A stretch of 64,000 nt of DNA from Cyanobium sp. FACHB-13342 (GTDB lineage: Bacteria; Cyanobacteriota; Cyanobacteriia; PCC-6307; Cyanobiaceae). The notes beneath the pieces were generated by a model. The model did not search any database and had not been told where the DNA came from. It saw only the letters and a list, made by a program, of their open reading frames with translations. A program made the translations under genes and the position numbers. The stretch lies in the NCBI RefSeq assembly GCF_014697415.1, contig NZ_JACJRT010000014.1:124001-188000 (forward strand), in the 5' to 3' direction. This document shows, piece by piece, positions 1 through 8,723 of the stretch (the first letter of the stretch is position 1; the number at the start of each line of letters is the position of its first letter).

Positions 1-191
1 CTGGGCTGTGGCTGGCGGCCGGCCACCACCGCAACGGGGTGCTGCTGGCGGCGATCACGGCCGAGCTGCTGGGCCGCGAGATCAGCCCAACCGGCCCGCC
101 GGCCAACAACCTGGATCTGACCCTGCCCAGCGGCCGCCCCTGGCAGCAGGCCTTTGGCTGGGATCGCTTTGCTGGCGAAGGCCGCTCTTAG
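1..191 (+). CDS. thiO: C-terminal end of a ThiO-like glycine oxidase (FAD amine oxidoreductase), partial
   Basis: The frame opens before the window and ends at TAG 189-191, giving 62 visible residues. It contains GHHRNGVLLAAITAELL, the C-terminal FAD-contact signature (GHxRNGxLLAPxTAEL) of ThiO and related D-amino-acid oxidase family enzymes. Known role of the family: oxidising glycine to iminoglycine for the thiazole part of thiamine. The last ~30 residues are not diagnostic. The stop codon overlaps by 4 bp the stop of the convergent FecR gene on the other strand. Only the C-terminus is visible, so another DAO-family oxidoreductase is possible. Confidence 0.72.
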   Translation, partial: GLWLAAGHHRNGVLLAAITAELLGREISPTGPPANNLDLTLPSGRPWQQAFGWDRFAGEGRS

Positions 192-934
192 AAGAAGCGC
201 GGCAGGCCGAAGCTCGGCACCGAGGGAGCCGAGGGGATCCCAGGAATTCCGGGCATGCCTGGAATCGACACCCCTGGCACGTTGGCGCGGATGTAGCTGT
301 CAAGGGCGCCCATGGCCGGCAGGGGAATCGAGAAGCCTTCAAACAGGGGGCCGTTGAGAATGCCGGTGTAATCCCCGGAAGAGAGCTTCAGCAGGGTGAG
401 GATCACTCCCTGGGGCGACAGGCGCAGTTTCTGGCCTGCTTCCACCCGGGTGGGTGCGGCGCCCGTGGGTTCACCGTTCTGCAGGGTCTCCACCTCCACG
501 CTGCCCTCCAGCACGGACAACTCCGCTTCCTGGTTGTCGTTCACCTCCAGCAGGTAGTTGGTGCCGCGCACGCTCAAGCGTGAGGAGCGGGTGCAGCCGC
601 TCTGGGCCCCCGACACCAGGATTTGCCCCTTGCTGAGCAGGAAGCAACTGTCGCCCAATTGCAGCTGGGAATGGCGATTGAGGCGCCCCACCGCTCCGGA
701 GGTGAAGGCCAGTTGTCCGCGGGACTGGCCGGTGCTGATGTCCTGGGGGGCAGAGGCCTTCTGCTGGACCACCGCCTGGCGCGCATCGATGTAGAGCTCC
801 TTGCCATCCAAAATCTGCTGCACCGTGGCGCTCGTCGCAACGGCAGGGGCGGCCAGGGCGGCCGACGGCACCGTCAGCAGCAGGGCCAGCAGGGAGGACA
901 GCCGCCCAGTCAAAAGCCCAAAGGAAGCAACCAT
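188..934 (-). CDS. Exported FecR-domain protein (cassette member A)
   Basis: A 248-residue protein with a clear Sec signal peptide: basic N-terminus, hydrophobic core around residues 12-25, and cleavage after ALA near residue 28. The mature part carries a FecR-type domain (about residues 35-150) with the hallmark SVRGTNYLLEV and LEGSVEV. Two cysteines, C97 and C114, lie where the paralogue at 2801-3565 has C105 and C122, suggesting a periplasmic disulfide. The C-terminus has an FEGFSIPLP motif and ends in a Pro/Gly/Ile-rich collagen-like tail. A longer frame exists upstream but would overlap the cyclase, so ATG at 934, one base after the cyclase stop, was chosen. It is the last gene of the leftward cassette. 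In classical systems FecR is a transmembrane sigma regulator; here there is no sigma factor, and the role is unknown. Confidence 0.85.
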   Translation of the reverse strand: MVASFGLLTGRLSSLLALLLTVPSAALAAPAVATSATVQQILDGKELYIDARQAVVQQKASAPQDISTGQSRGQLAFTSGAVGRLNRHSQLQLGDSCFLLSKGQILVSGAQSGCTRSSRLSVRGTNYLLEVNDNQEAELSVLEGSVEVETLQNGEPTGAAPTRVEAGQKLRLSPQGVILTLLKLSSGDYTGILNGPLFEGFSIPLPAMGALDSYIRANVPGVSIPGMPGIPGIPSAPSVPSFGLPRFF

Positions 935-935
935 C

Positions 936-2804
936 TCAAGCGAGGGTGTAAACGTCGACGTCACCAGCACCGCGAATGGGCTGCAGACCCATGGGCCGAA
1001 AAGCCACCTGGGGCTGGGCGAGGTCCATGGTGGTTCCATCCAGCAGCACATTCACCCCCAACTTGCGCGTCAGGGCCTCGAGCCGGGCGGCCAGGTTGAC
1101 CTTCTCGCCGATCACGGTGAACTCCATCCGTCGGGGGCTGCCAATCTGGCCAACCACCACCTCGCCGGAGGCCAGGCCAATGCCATTGCCCAGTGGTTCG
1201 ATCCCCTTGGCCTGCCAGCCCTGGTTGAGCTGCTCGAGGGCTTGGCCCATCGCCCGGGCGCACTGCACGGCGGCCACCGCTTCCTCCTGAACGCCCCGGC
1301 TGACAGGAGATCCAAACACAGCCACGACGCAGTCACCGATGAATTTGTCGACGGTGCCGCCATGGGCTGTGATCACCTCCACCATGTCGGTGAGATAGGC
1401 GTTGAGCTGCTCCACCAAGGCCTGGGTCTGGCCCGCATCGGAACGCCGCTTGGTGAGGGTGGTGAAGCCCTGAAGATCACAGAACAGCACCGTGACCGGC
1501 AGCAACCGGCCCCGCAGGATGGCGTCGGCATCCTCCGGCGAGGAGAGAATTTCCGACACCACACTGGGGGCCACGTAGCGCTCGAAGGTGCGCCGCAGCC
1601 GCCGGCGCTCCTTGCCCTCCACCAGATAGGCGTCCACCCCGTACACAACTCCAACCATCACCAGGGCGGTGATCGGTGCCAACAGCGGCAACCAGCGCTG
1701 GCCCCAGCGCATCACCGCGTAACCGGCCACCAGCTGCAACAGCAGCACCACCCCCAGTGCGCCCATGCGCCACTGGAGCTTGGTGGTGTTGCGCAGAAAC
1801 ACCAGGGCCACCAACAACACCGGCGCCATCGCCACCAGGGCCCGGGCCCAGGGATCGACCGGCCAGGGAGCCAATCCATCCCCCACCAGGGAATTGGCGG
1901 TGGCGGTGGCCAGCATCTCCAGCCCGCTCATCGGGCCGAAGGGGGTGGGGCTGCCCATCCCGCCCTGGGACACCACCGGGCCCACCAGCACCACGGCACC
2001 CTGGAGAGCGGCCCGTTTGGGATGGCGGCCCCAACGGGCCGGATCGAGCACTTCCCAGGCCGGAATTCGGGTGAGGCTGGGCTCGGGCCCATAGAAGTTG
2101 AGTTCCCTGCTGCTGTCGCGCTGAAGGCTGGGGAGACGGGCCTGGGCCAGGGCCGTGGAGCTGAGGGCCGGGAAGGGCTGCAGTTGCTGGGCGGGCAACA
2201 CCACCTGACCGAAGAATTCCGGATGGCGCACCGGCTCGCCGCCCCCGGAGGGCATCACATTCGTGAGGCCCAGGGGCGCCGTGAACGCATCGGGCTGCAC
2301 CAGGCCCAGGCCCGCTCCGGCCTGCTCGTCCTGCGGTTCGGTGTACTCAGCCGCCAGGGCGACGTGACCGCGATGCCGGGCCAGGGCTGCTGAGAGGGCG
2401 GCGTCGTCTAGGGGGCCGCGGCCACTGGGCCCTTCGAACACCACATTGATCGCAATCGACGCGGCACCGGCAGCCCGCAACCGCTCGATCAGATCGGCGT
2501 AACGGGCCCGCGGCCAGGGAAGGGTGCTGATGCCCTGGGCCCAGGCCGGGGGATTGGGCTCCTCGGCGAACCAGGCCCCCTGCTGGAGGCTGGCGTCATC
2601 GATCGACACCAGCACCACCTTGGTGGGCGGTTGGCGCGCTCCACGCCAACGCACCAGCTCGTCTTCGACAATCCGCTCCCAGCCACGCCAGGGGGTCGGC
2701 GGCCAGCCCGCCAGCCAACCGGTGGCCAGCAGGATCACGCCAGACAAAAAGAGCAGCCGGGTGGGCCGGCTGACGGGGCGTCCAGCCAGACGCCCCAGCA
2801 TCAA
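936..2804 (-). CDS. CHASE2-domain class III adenylate cyclase A
   Basis: 622 residues. An N-terminal transmembrane segment (about 15-35) is followed by an extracytoplasmic CHASE2 sensor (about 40-305) with VVLVSIDDASL and the inner PFGPMSGLEMLA motif. Two or three further membrane helices follow (about 320-390), then a cytoplasmic class III cyclase domain (about 430-620). The catalytic set is complete: metal aspartates D443 (FCDLQGF) and D491 (KFIGD), purine-selecting K487 and T563, and transition-state N570 and R574 (VNLAARLE). The Lys/Thr pair is the one known from cyanobacterial adenylate cyclases, so cAMP is the expected product. The start overlaps the stop of the upstream FecR gene by 4 bp and the downstream FecR gene begins one base after the stop, so the three are very probably co-translated. 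Confidence 0.92.
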   Translation of the reverse strand: MMLGRLAGRPVSRPTRLLFLSGVILLATGWLAGWPPTPWRGWERIVEDELVRWRGARQPPTKVVLVSIDDASLQQGAWFAEEPNPPAWAQGISTLPWPRARYADLIERLRAAGAASIAINVVFEGPSGRGPLDDAALSAALARHRGHVALAAEYTEPQDEQAGAGLGLVQPDAFTAPLGLTNVMPSGGGEPVRHPEFFGQVVLPAQQLQPFPALSSTALAQARLPSLQRDSSRELNFYGPEPSLTRIPAWEVLDPARWGRHPKRAALQGAVVLVGPVVSQGGMGSPTPFGPMSGLEMLATATANSLVGDGLAPWPVDPWARALVAMAPVLLVALVFLRNTTKLQWRMGALGVVLLLQLVAGYAVMRWGQRWLPLLAPITALVMVGVVYGVDAYLVEGKERRRLRRTFERYVAPSVVSEILSSPEDADAILRGRLLPVTVLFCDLQGFTTLTKRRSDAGQTQALVEQLNAYLTDMVEVITAHGGTVDKFIGDCVVAVFGSPVSRGVQEEAVAAVQCARAMGQALEQLNQGWQAKGIEPLGNGIGLASGEVVVGQIGSPRRMEFTVIGEKVNLAARLEALTRKLGVNVLLDGTTMDLAQPQVAFRPMGLQPIRGAGDVDVYTLA

Positions 2805-3565
2805 AGGGATAGACCGAAGGGAAGACCCAGCAGGCCGCGGTTCCCGCCGGTGTTGAGCAGACCCAGGAGCTGGGTCACACCAGGCACTTCAAGCCTGAGG
2901 GTGGACACCAAGGCTTGAATCTGCGGGAGGGGAAAGAAAAATCCCTGCACCAGATCGCTGGCGAAGTAGCGGCGGTAGTCGGCGGCCACCATGCAGCGTC
3001 GGCTGAGCAGCTGGCCATCGGGACCGAAGCGCAGCACCTCCCGCTCGGCAAACTCGCGCGAGCCAGGCCTGAACTTGGTGGCCGTGTCACCGGGGCTGAA
3101 GGTCATCTGACCATCCAGCACCGCCACTTCCGTCGTGCCGTCATCGAGCGCTTCCACGATGTAGTGGGTGCCCCGCACGCTCATTTTGACGCTGCCGACA
3201 CAGGTGTTCTGCTTGCCGGAAACCAACATCTGGCCCTGGGTGAGGCGAGCGCAATCACTGCCAAGCCGGAGCTGGGAATTCTTGCTGATCCGGGCTTGGG
3301 CCCCGGTGCTGAAGGCCACGCTGCCCCGACTCTGCTTGGTGGAGATCAGTTCGGGCCTGTAGGCCAGCTGGTTGACCTTGGCCTGCTTCTGATCGATGTA
3401 GAGCTCGTTGCCATCCAGGATCTCCTGGACCCGGGCATCGGGTTTAGGACCCGCCAGTGCCGCTGCAGGTGTCACCAGCGCAGACAGCCCAGCCGCCATC
3501 ACCGCCGCGGCCATCAGGGAGGCCCTGCTACCCAGCCAGCCTCGGGAATTGGCACGCATGAACAA
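2801..3565 (-). CDS. Exported FecR-domain protein (cassette member B)
   Basis: 254 residues, clearly paralogous to the protein at 188-934. Both share a VQxILDGxELYID segment after the signal peptide, an SRGxxAF block, SQLxLG, SVRGTxYxxE and a C-terminal QGFFFPLP/VPGV motif. A signal peptide is visible (basic start, hydrophobic 18-38, cleavage after ALA near 38). Cysteines C105 and C122 match C97/C114 of the paralogue; an extra C191 is present. An 89-base gap separates it from the upstream cyclase, room for an internal promoter, while its stop overlaps the next cyclase start by 4 bp. A periplasmic location and a partnership with the CHASE2 sensor are inferred from signal peptide and gene order. 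Confidence 0.87.
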   Translation of the reverse strand: MFMRANSRGWLGSRASLMAAAVMAAGLSALVTPAAALAGPKPDARVQEILDGNELYIDQKQAKVNQLAYRPELISTKQSRGSVAFSTGAQARISKNSQLRLGSDCARLTQGQMLVSGKQNTCVGSVKMSVRGTHYIVEALDDGTTEVAVLDGQMTFSPGDTATKFRPGSREFAEREVLRFGPDGQLLSRRCMVAADYRRYFASDLVQGFFFPLPQIQALVSTLRLEVPGVTQLLGLLNTGGNRGLLGLPFGLSL

Positions 3566-3654
3566 GCCTCATCATTCAGACCCGAAATTTAGGCTGAAAG
3601 CCCCAACTTGACAGCGACAAAGCCTTCATTGGTGTGGCGCTCATGGTGTGATGC

Positions 3655-5472
3655 TCAGGCTTCCACCAGGCCATACACCTCCAAAGGAACATCCCAGCCC
3701 TTGACGTGAAAGGTGCCCAAGGCCTGCACCGCCACCTCCTCGGGCAAGAGGCGGCGCACCTCCGCACTGATCACGATGCTGTGCCCAGGGCACTGACGGG
3801 TGAGACCTTCGAGCCGGCTGGCGATGTTCACCGCCGCACCGATCACGGTGTATTCCATCCGCTGGGAGGACCCCAAATTGCCAGCCACCACATCGCCCAC
3901 GTGGATGCCGATTCCCTGCTGCAGGGGCGGCTGGCCCGCAGCCTCCAGCTCCCGGTTGAGCTGCGCCAGGCTGCGCTGCATGGCCTGGGCCGCCCGCACG
4001 GCCGCCAGGGCCTCCTGGGCCTCCCCGCGGCTGCGGGGCAAGCCAAACTCCGCCATCAGCGAATCGCCGATGAACTTGTCGAGCAGGCCCTGCTCGTCGA
4101 TCACCGCCTGGGCCAGGCCGTCGAAGTAGCGGTTGAGCAGGGCAAACAAGTCCACCGGCTCCAGCCGGGCACTCAGGGGGGTGAAGCCCACCAGATCGGT
4201 GAACAGCACCACGCAACGGGTGCGGCTGCCGCCCAGCTGGGTCCAGAGGGAGCCCGGCTCCCGCAGGATGTTCTGCAGCAGGGCGGGCGACATGCGCTTG
4301 CTCAGCAGCTGGTGCAACACCTGGCGCTCCCGGGTTTCCCACCAGCCCAAGGCCGCGCTGCGCAGGCCTCCTGCCAGCACCGGCAGCAGCAGTAGGGCCG
4401 AGAGGGGCAGCCACAGGAAGGCCAACCCCCAGAGCAGGGCCGCGAGCAGGACCGCCGCCACAATCCAGCCCAGGCTGAGGGCCACGGCTTGCCGCGCCGT
4501 GCCCACCCGCGTCAGGCTCCAGGCCAACAGCCCGGCCCAGCCCAACAACACGGCCAGCCGGGCGGGGTCGGGGAGGGAGCCGATGGTGGTGCCGGCCATC
4601 ACGCTGGCCAGGGCGGCCGCCTGCACCTCCGTACCGCTCTGGGGGCCAAAGGGCGTTTCCAGTTGGCCACCCAACTCAGCGGCCGTGGCGCCGATCACCA
4701 CCGTGCGGCCCCGCCAGAGCTCGTCGGGCTGCTCGAGCAGCTGCCAGGCCGGAACGGTGGTGAGGGTGCCCACAGGTCCGGGGTAGTTGATGCCGCGCGG
4801 CTGGATCGGCACGCCCGTCTGATCGGCTTCCCCGCCGCCAGCCGCCCAGGCCAGGGCCTGGGGCAGGGGTGGCTGGAAGCCTTGGAGATAGGCGTCGATC
4901 CAGGCCTGCCCAGGGATGGCCTCGGTGAGTCCCTGGGGACTTTGCAGCAGGTTGGTGAGCCCCACGGCCGTGCCGGGGTAGAGGGGCCGTTGCAGCTGCA
5001 CCTGCTCCAGCCCCTGCTGGTCGGAGGCCGTCGCGGCGGCGGCCAGCACCAGCTGGGGCCACCAGGGCGCCAGCCGGCGTTGAAAGGCGGCGTCATCGGC
5101 CGGCCCGAAACCGCTGGGCTGGGCCAGCACCAGGTTGAACACCACCCTGCGGGCCCCGCGCTCCAGCACCGTGGCCGCCAACTCCGCCTGCAAGGCCCGC
5201 GGCCAGGGCCAGGGGCCCATCTGCCGCCACAGCAGTGAAGCCTGGCGTTCCTCGGGGGCCAACAGGCGATCCAGGGCCAGCGACTCCGCATCGATCGCCA
5301 GCACCACTGGAGCCGCAGGATCGGGGCGCACCCCCCGCAGCCGGAACAGGGCGGCCTGCAGGGCCGCATCGAGGGCCACCAGCGCCTGGCCGGGGGGCGA
5401 GGGCCGCAGCACCGGCTGGACCAGCACCAGCCCAGCGAACAGGGCCAGACCCCACAGGGGTGGTCGCCTCAC
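3655..5472 (-). CDS. CHASE2-domain class III adenylate cyclase B
   Basis: 605 residues with the same plan as the cyclase at 936-2804. There is an N-terminal anchor (5-20), a CHASE2 domain (about 25-295, with VVLAIDAESL and PFGPQSGTEVQA), membrane helices (about 305-370) and a class III cyclase domain (about 415-605). Catalytic residues are intact: D426 (FTDLVGF), K466 and D470 (DKFIGD), T542, N549 and R553. Again the Lys/Thr pair points to ATP as substrate. The start overlaps the upstream FecR gene by 4 bp. Identity to the other cyclase is only moderate by eye, so this looks like an old duplication rather than a recent one. Confidence 0.92.
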   Translation of the reverse strand: MRRPPLWGLALFAGLVLVQPVLRPSPPGQALVALDAALQAALFRLRGVRPDPAAPVVLAIDAESLALDRLLAPEERQASLLWRQMGPWPWPRALQAELAATVLERGARRVVFNLVLAQPSGFGPADDAAFQRRLAPWWPQLVLAAAATASDQQGLEQVQLQRPLYPGTAVGLTNLLQSPQGLTEAIPGQAWIDAYLQGFQPPLPQALAWAAGGGEADQTGVPIQPRGINYPGPVGTLTTVPAWQLLEQPDELWRGRTVVIGATAAELGGQLETPFGPQSGTEVQAAALASVMAGTTIGSLPDPARLAVLLGWAGLLAWSLTRVGTARQAVALSLGWIVAAVLLAALLWGLAFLWLPLSALLLLPVLAGGLRSAALGWWETRERQVLHQLLSKRMSPALLQNILREPGSLWTQLGGSRTRCVVLFTDLVGFTPLSARLEPVDLFALLNRYFDGLAQAVIDEQGLLDKFIGDSLMAEFGLPRSRGEAQEALAAVRAAQAMQRSLAQLNRELEAAGQPPLQQGIGIHVGDVVAGNLGSSQRMEYTVIGAAVNIASRLEGLTRQCPGHSIVISAEVRRLLPEEVAVQALGTFHVKGWDVPLEVYGLVEA

Positions 5473-6176
5473 CGGCCAGGCGGCAGGGTGCTGAGACCCA
5501 GCTCCTTCTCCAACACCGGCAGGGTTTCCATCGGGGCCGAGAAGCCGTTCAGCAGGATGCTCTTCTGACGCCGTGCGGCGGCTTCCTGCGTGGTCAGGCG
5601 GGTTTTGGCCCAGGTGCCGTTCTCGTAGGCCAGCTGCTCACCGCTGCGCAGGGTCTTGCGCTGGCCGTCATGGGTGGTGCAGGCCACCTCCCCTTCCCAA
5701 CTGAAGATTTTCAGGCCGGTGTCCGTGGCCTCGATGAACACGGTGGTGCCCACAATCGACGCCGTGGCCACCCGGGTTTGGATCGTGACCGGTGACCCAC
5801 CCTTGGCCCCTGGGTTAACCCAGGCAATGATCTGGCCGCGCTGCAGGTCCAGGCGCTGGCGGCCCAGCCGCAACACCGCATCCCCGCCGAGCCGGAAGCT
5901 GCGGCCGTTGGGAAGCTGCACCTGCATCCGCCCGGGCTTCTGGGTGCGCAACACCGACTCGTAGGCCAGGGTCTGGCCCGGGCGGGCCTGACGCTCCTGG
6001 CCCTGAGGCGGCTTGATGAAAGCCGGCGTGCTGGGCACGTCCACCACCCGGGGAGCGGGGCTGGCGGCCTCCAGGGAAGCGCTGCCCAGCACCACCGAAC
6101 CGGTGAGGGCCAGAGCCATCCCAGGACGGAGCAGGAGGCGCTGGCTGATGGGATGGCGTGGGATCGGCAAGACCAT
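5469..6176 (-). CDS. Exported FecR-domain protein (cassette member C)
   Basis: 235 residues. A basic N-terminus and hydrophobic segment (about 18-38) form a signal peptide or anchor. A FecR-like domain follows, with LPNGRSFRLGGDAVLRLG, RVATASIVGTTVFIE and SWEGEVACTTHDG. It lacks the paired cysteines and the ILDGxELYID segment of the other two FecR proteins, so it is a more distant member. The C-terminus still has LNGFSAPM, comparable with FEGFSIPLP and QGFFFPLP in the other two. It is the first gene of the alternating cassette, lies 43 bp downstream of ndk on the same strand, and overlaps the following cyclase by 4 bp. Confidence 0.83.
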   Translation of the reverse strand: MVLPIPRHPISQRLLLRPGMALALTGSVVLGSASLEAASPAPRVVDVPSTPAFIKPPQGQERQARPGQTLAYESVLRTQKPGRMQVQLPNGRSFRLGGDAVLRLGRQRLDLQRGQIIAWVNPGAKGGSPVTIQTRVATASIVGTTVFIEATDTGLKIFSWEGEVACTTHDGQRKTLRSGEQLAYENGTWAKTRLTTQEAAARRQKSILLNGFSAPMETLPVLEKELGLSTLPPGR

Positions 6177-6186
6177 GGCTGACGTT

Positions 6187-6207
6187 GGGGCACTCCCGGA
6201 GCGCCCC
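6187..6207 (-). promoter_or_regulatory. Hairpin between ndk and the FecR/cyclase cassette
   Basis: Nine-base arms (6187-6195 and 6199-6207) pair with one G-U on the transcribed minus strand around a 3-base loop, in the 43-bp gap after ndk. There is no U-run after it, so it is not a standard intrinsic terminator. It may be a weak terminator, an RNA-processing site or a 3' stabiliser for ndk. Confidence 0.4.
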
Positions 6208-6219
6208 CAGCCTGGCCAC

Positions 6220-6678
6220 TCAGCCCTCGACGCGCCAGACCTGGTCGGCGGGAGTCCAGTCGCTCAGCTCGGAGGGCTGGAACCACAGGCCGATCTCGAA
6301 TTCGGCGGTTTCGGGAGCATCCGACCCGTGGATCACATTGCGGCCGATGTTCACGGCCAGGTCGCCGCGGATGGTGCCGGGCTCGGCCTCGAGGGGCTTG
6401 GTGGCGCCGATCAGCTTGCGGGCGCTGGCGATCACGCCGTCGCCCTCCCACACCATCGCCACCACCGGGCCGGAGGTGATGAACTCCACCAGGCCGGCAA
6501 AGAAAGGGCGCTCGCGGTGCACCCCGTAGTGGCTCTCGGCCAGCTCACGGCTGGGGGTGAGTTGCTTGAGGCCCACCAGCTTGAAGCCCTTGCGCTCGAA
6601 GCGGCCAAGGATCTCCCCCACCAGGCCGCGCTGAACGCCGTCGGGCTTGATGGCAATGAAGGTGCGTTCGGCGGCCAT
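6220..6678 (-). CDS. ndk: Nucleoside diphosphate kinase
   Basis: 152 residues, the normal length of the family. Ndk transfers the gamma-phosphate of ATP to nucleoside diphosphates through a phospho-histidine. The sequence shows [20 protein letters not shown] at the N-terminus and NVIHGSD with the catalytic histidine H117. The frame extends eight codons further upstream, but the ATG at 6678 gives the standard N-terminus. It is divergent from speA, with 94 bp between the two starts, and is followed on the same strand by the FecR/cyclase cassette. Confidence 0.97.
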   Translation of the reverse strand: MAAERTFIAIKPDGVQRGLVGEILGRFERKGFKLVGLKQLTPSRELAESHYGVHRERPFFAGLVEFITSGPVVAMVWEGDGVIASARKLIGATKPLEAEPGTIRGDLAVNIGRNVIHGSDAPETAEFEIGLWFQPSELSDWTPADQVWRVEG

Positions 6679-6772
6679 GGGGAAAAGGGCAATCCGGCCC
6701 ATCGTCTGCGGCGGAGCTGCCCGTTGGCAAGCACAGTGGTGCCGTGATCACCGCCCCCACCCACCCCCTGCC

Positions 6773-8704
6773 GTGAGCGCGTCGAACAGCGACACCTGGA
6801 CTGCCGCCGACAGTGCGGCCCTCTATGGGCTGGATCGCTGGGGTGACCCCTACTTCTCCGTGAGCGATCGCGGCCACGTGATGGTGCAGCCCCGGGGCGA
6901 CCGGGGCGGCTCCCTCGACCTGCTGGAGCTGGTGCAGGAACTGCGGGGCCGGGATCTGTCCCTCCCCCTGCTGATCCGCTTCGACGACATCCTCGAAGAC
7001 CGGCTGGAGCGCCTGCACGCCGCCTTTGAACGGGCCATCGCCCAGTACGGCTACGGCGGGCGGTACCAGGGCGTGTTCCCGGTGAAATGCAACCAGCAGC
7101 GCCATGTGGTGGAGGAACTGGTGGCCTGCGGCCGGCGCTGGCATTTCGGGCTGGAGGCCGGCAGCAAGGCCGAACTGCTGATCGCCCTGTCGCTGATCGA
7201 CGACCCCGAAGCGCTGTTGATCTGCAACGGCTACAAGGACCAGCGCTACATCGAGACGGCAATCCTGGCCCGGCGCCTCGGCCGCCAGCCCGTGGTGGTG
7301 ATCGAGCAGGCCGACGAGGTGGAGCGGATCATCAGTGCCAGCCGCGAGCTGGGCGCCGCTCCCCTGATCGGGATCCGCGCCAAGCTCTCGGCCCGCAGCA
7401 CCGGCCGCTGGGGCAGCTCGGTGGGGGAGCGGGCCAAATTCGGCTTGTCGGTGCCCGACCTGCTGGCCACGGTGGACGCCCTGCGGGATGCCGACCTGCT
7501 GGGCGAGCTGCGGTTGCTGCACTTCCACGTGGGCAGCCAGATCAACGACATCGCCGTCCTCAAGGACGCCCTGCAGGAGGCCGGCCAGATCTACGGCGAG
7601 CTCACCCGTCTCGGCGCCCCCATGGGCTACCTGGACGTGGGTGGTGGGCTGGGGATCGACTACGACGGCAGCCGCACCGCCAGCGCCGCCTCCACCAACT
7701 ACTCCCTGCAGAACTACGCCAACGACGTGGTGGCCACGGTGAAGGAGTGCTGCGAACCCCACGGGATTCCCGTGCCGACGCTGGTGAGCGAGAGCGGCCG
7801 GGCGATCGCCAGCCACTTCTCGGTGCTGGTATTCGACGTGCTCGGGGCCGGCGGCCTGCCGGGAGCCGTGCCTCCGCCCCAGGCGGACGAAGCCCTGATC
7901 CTGCGAAACCTGCGGCTCACCTACGCCGCCATCACCGACCCAGGGGCCGAACTCGACGGCCTGCAGGAGGCCTGGAACGACGCCCTCAAGTTCAAGGACG
8001 ATGCGCTCGCCGCCTTCCGCCTGGGCTACATGACCCTGCCGGAACGGGGCCTGGCGGAGCAGCTCACCTGGGCCTGCTGCCAGGCCATCGCCGCCCACCT
8101 CGCCAGCCTGCCGGCGGATGCCGTGATCCCCGCAGAGCTGCGGTCTCTGCCGGCGGCCCTCGCCTCCACCTACTACGCCAACCTGTCGGTGTTCCGCTCG
8201 GCCCCCGACACCTGGGCCATCGACCAGCTGTTTCCCGTGATGCCGATCCACCGGCTCGACGAAAAGCCCAACGGGCTGGGCAGCTTCGCCGACCTCACCT
8301 GCGATTCCGACGGCAAGATCGCCCGCTTCATCGACCGGGGCCAGGTCAAGCCGCTCCTGGAGTTGCACAGCCTGCAGCCCGGCGAGCCCTACTGGATCGG
8401 CCTGTTCCTGGGGGGCGCCTACCAGGAGGTGATGGGCAACCTGCACAACCTGTTCGGCAGCACCAACGCCGTGCACCTGCGCCTCAAGGCCAGCGGCGGC
8501 TACCAGCTCGATCACGTGGTGCGGGGGGACACGAACGCCGAAGTGCTGGAGGCGATGGAGCACAACCCCGAGCTCCTGCTGGAGCGACTGCGGGTGGCCA
8601 GCGAGGAGGCGATCGGCCGCGGCCAGCTCGCCATCAGCGACGCCCGGCGGCTGATGGCTCACCTGGAGGCGAGCCTGCGCCAGACCACCTACCTACAGAG
8701 TTGA
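6773..8704 (+). CDS. speA: Biosynthetic arginine decarboxylase
   Basis: 643 residues, typical for SpeA. It decarboxylates arginine to agmatine using PLP, the first step of the arginine route to polyamines. It has the fold-type III alanine-racemase-like barrel: GVFPVKCNQQ with the PLP lysine K105, then HFHVGSQI, DVGGGLGIDYDG for phosphate binding, and SESGRAI. The C-terminal domain has the LFLGGAYQE and LHNLFGSTNAVH segments of SpeA. The start is GTG at 6773, because no in-frame ATG nearby gives a sensible N-terminus; a longer frame upstream would run into ndk. The stop is 20 bp from the convergent HD-GYP gene. Confidence 0.96.
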   Translation: MSASNSDTWTAADSAALYGLDRWGDPYFSVSDRGHVMVQPRGDRGGSLDLLELVQELRGRDLSLPLLIRFDDILEDRLERLHAAFERAIAQYGYGGRYQGVFPVKCNQQRHVVEELVACGRRWHFGLEAGSKAELLIALSLIDDPEALLICNGYKDQRYIETAILARRLGRQPVVVIEQADEVERIISASRELGAAPLIGIRAKLSARSTGRWGSSVGERAKFGLSVPDLLATVDALRDADLLGELRLLHFHVGSQINDIAVLKDALQEAGQIYGELTRLGAPMGYLDVGGGLGIDYDGSRTASAASTNYSLQNYANDVVATVKECCEPHGIPVPTLVSESGRAIASHFSVLVFDVLGAGGLPGAVPPPQADEALILRNLRLTYAAITDPGAELDGLQEAWNDALKFKDDALAAFRLGYMTLPERGLAEQLTWACCQAIAAHLASLPADAVIPAELRSLPAALASTYYANLSVFRSAPDTWAIDQLFPVMPIHRLDEKPNGLGSFADLTCDSDGKIARFIDRGQVKPLLELHSLQPGEPYWIGLFLGGAYQEVMGNLHNLFGSTNAVHLRLKASGGYQLDHVVRGDTNAEVLEAMEHNPELLLERLRVASEEAIGRGQLAISDARRLMAHLEASLRQTTYLQS

Positions 8705-8723
8705 AAACGGAGCCGGGAAGTCC

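Noticed and set aside
6545-8662. 705-codon minus-strand frame opposite speA
   Set aside because: Low-complexity antisense translation with no family signature; speA on the other strand is complete.
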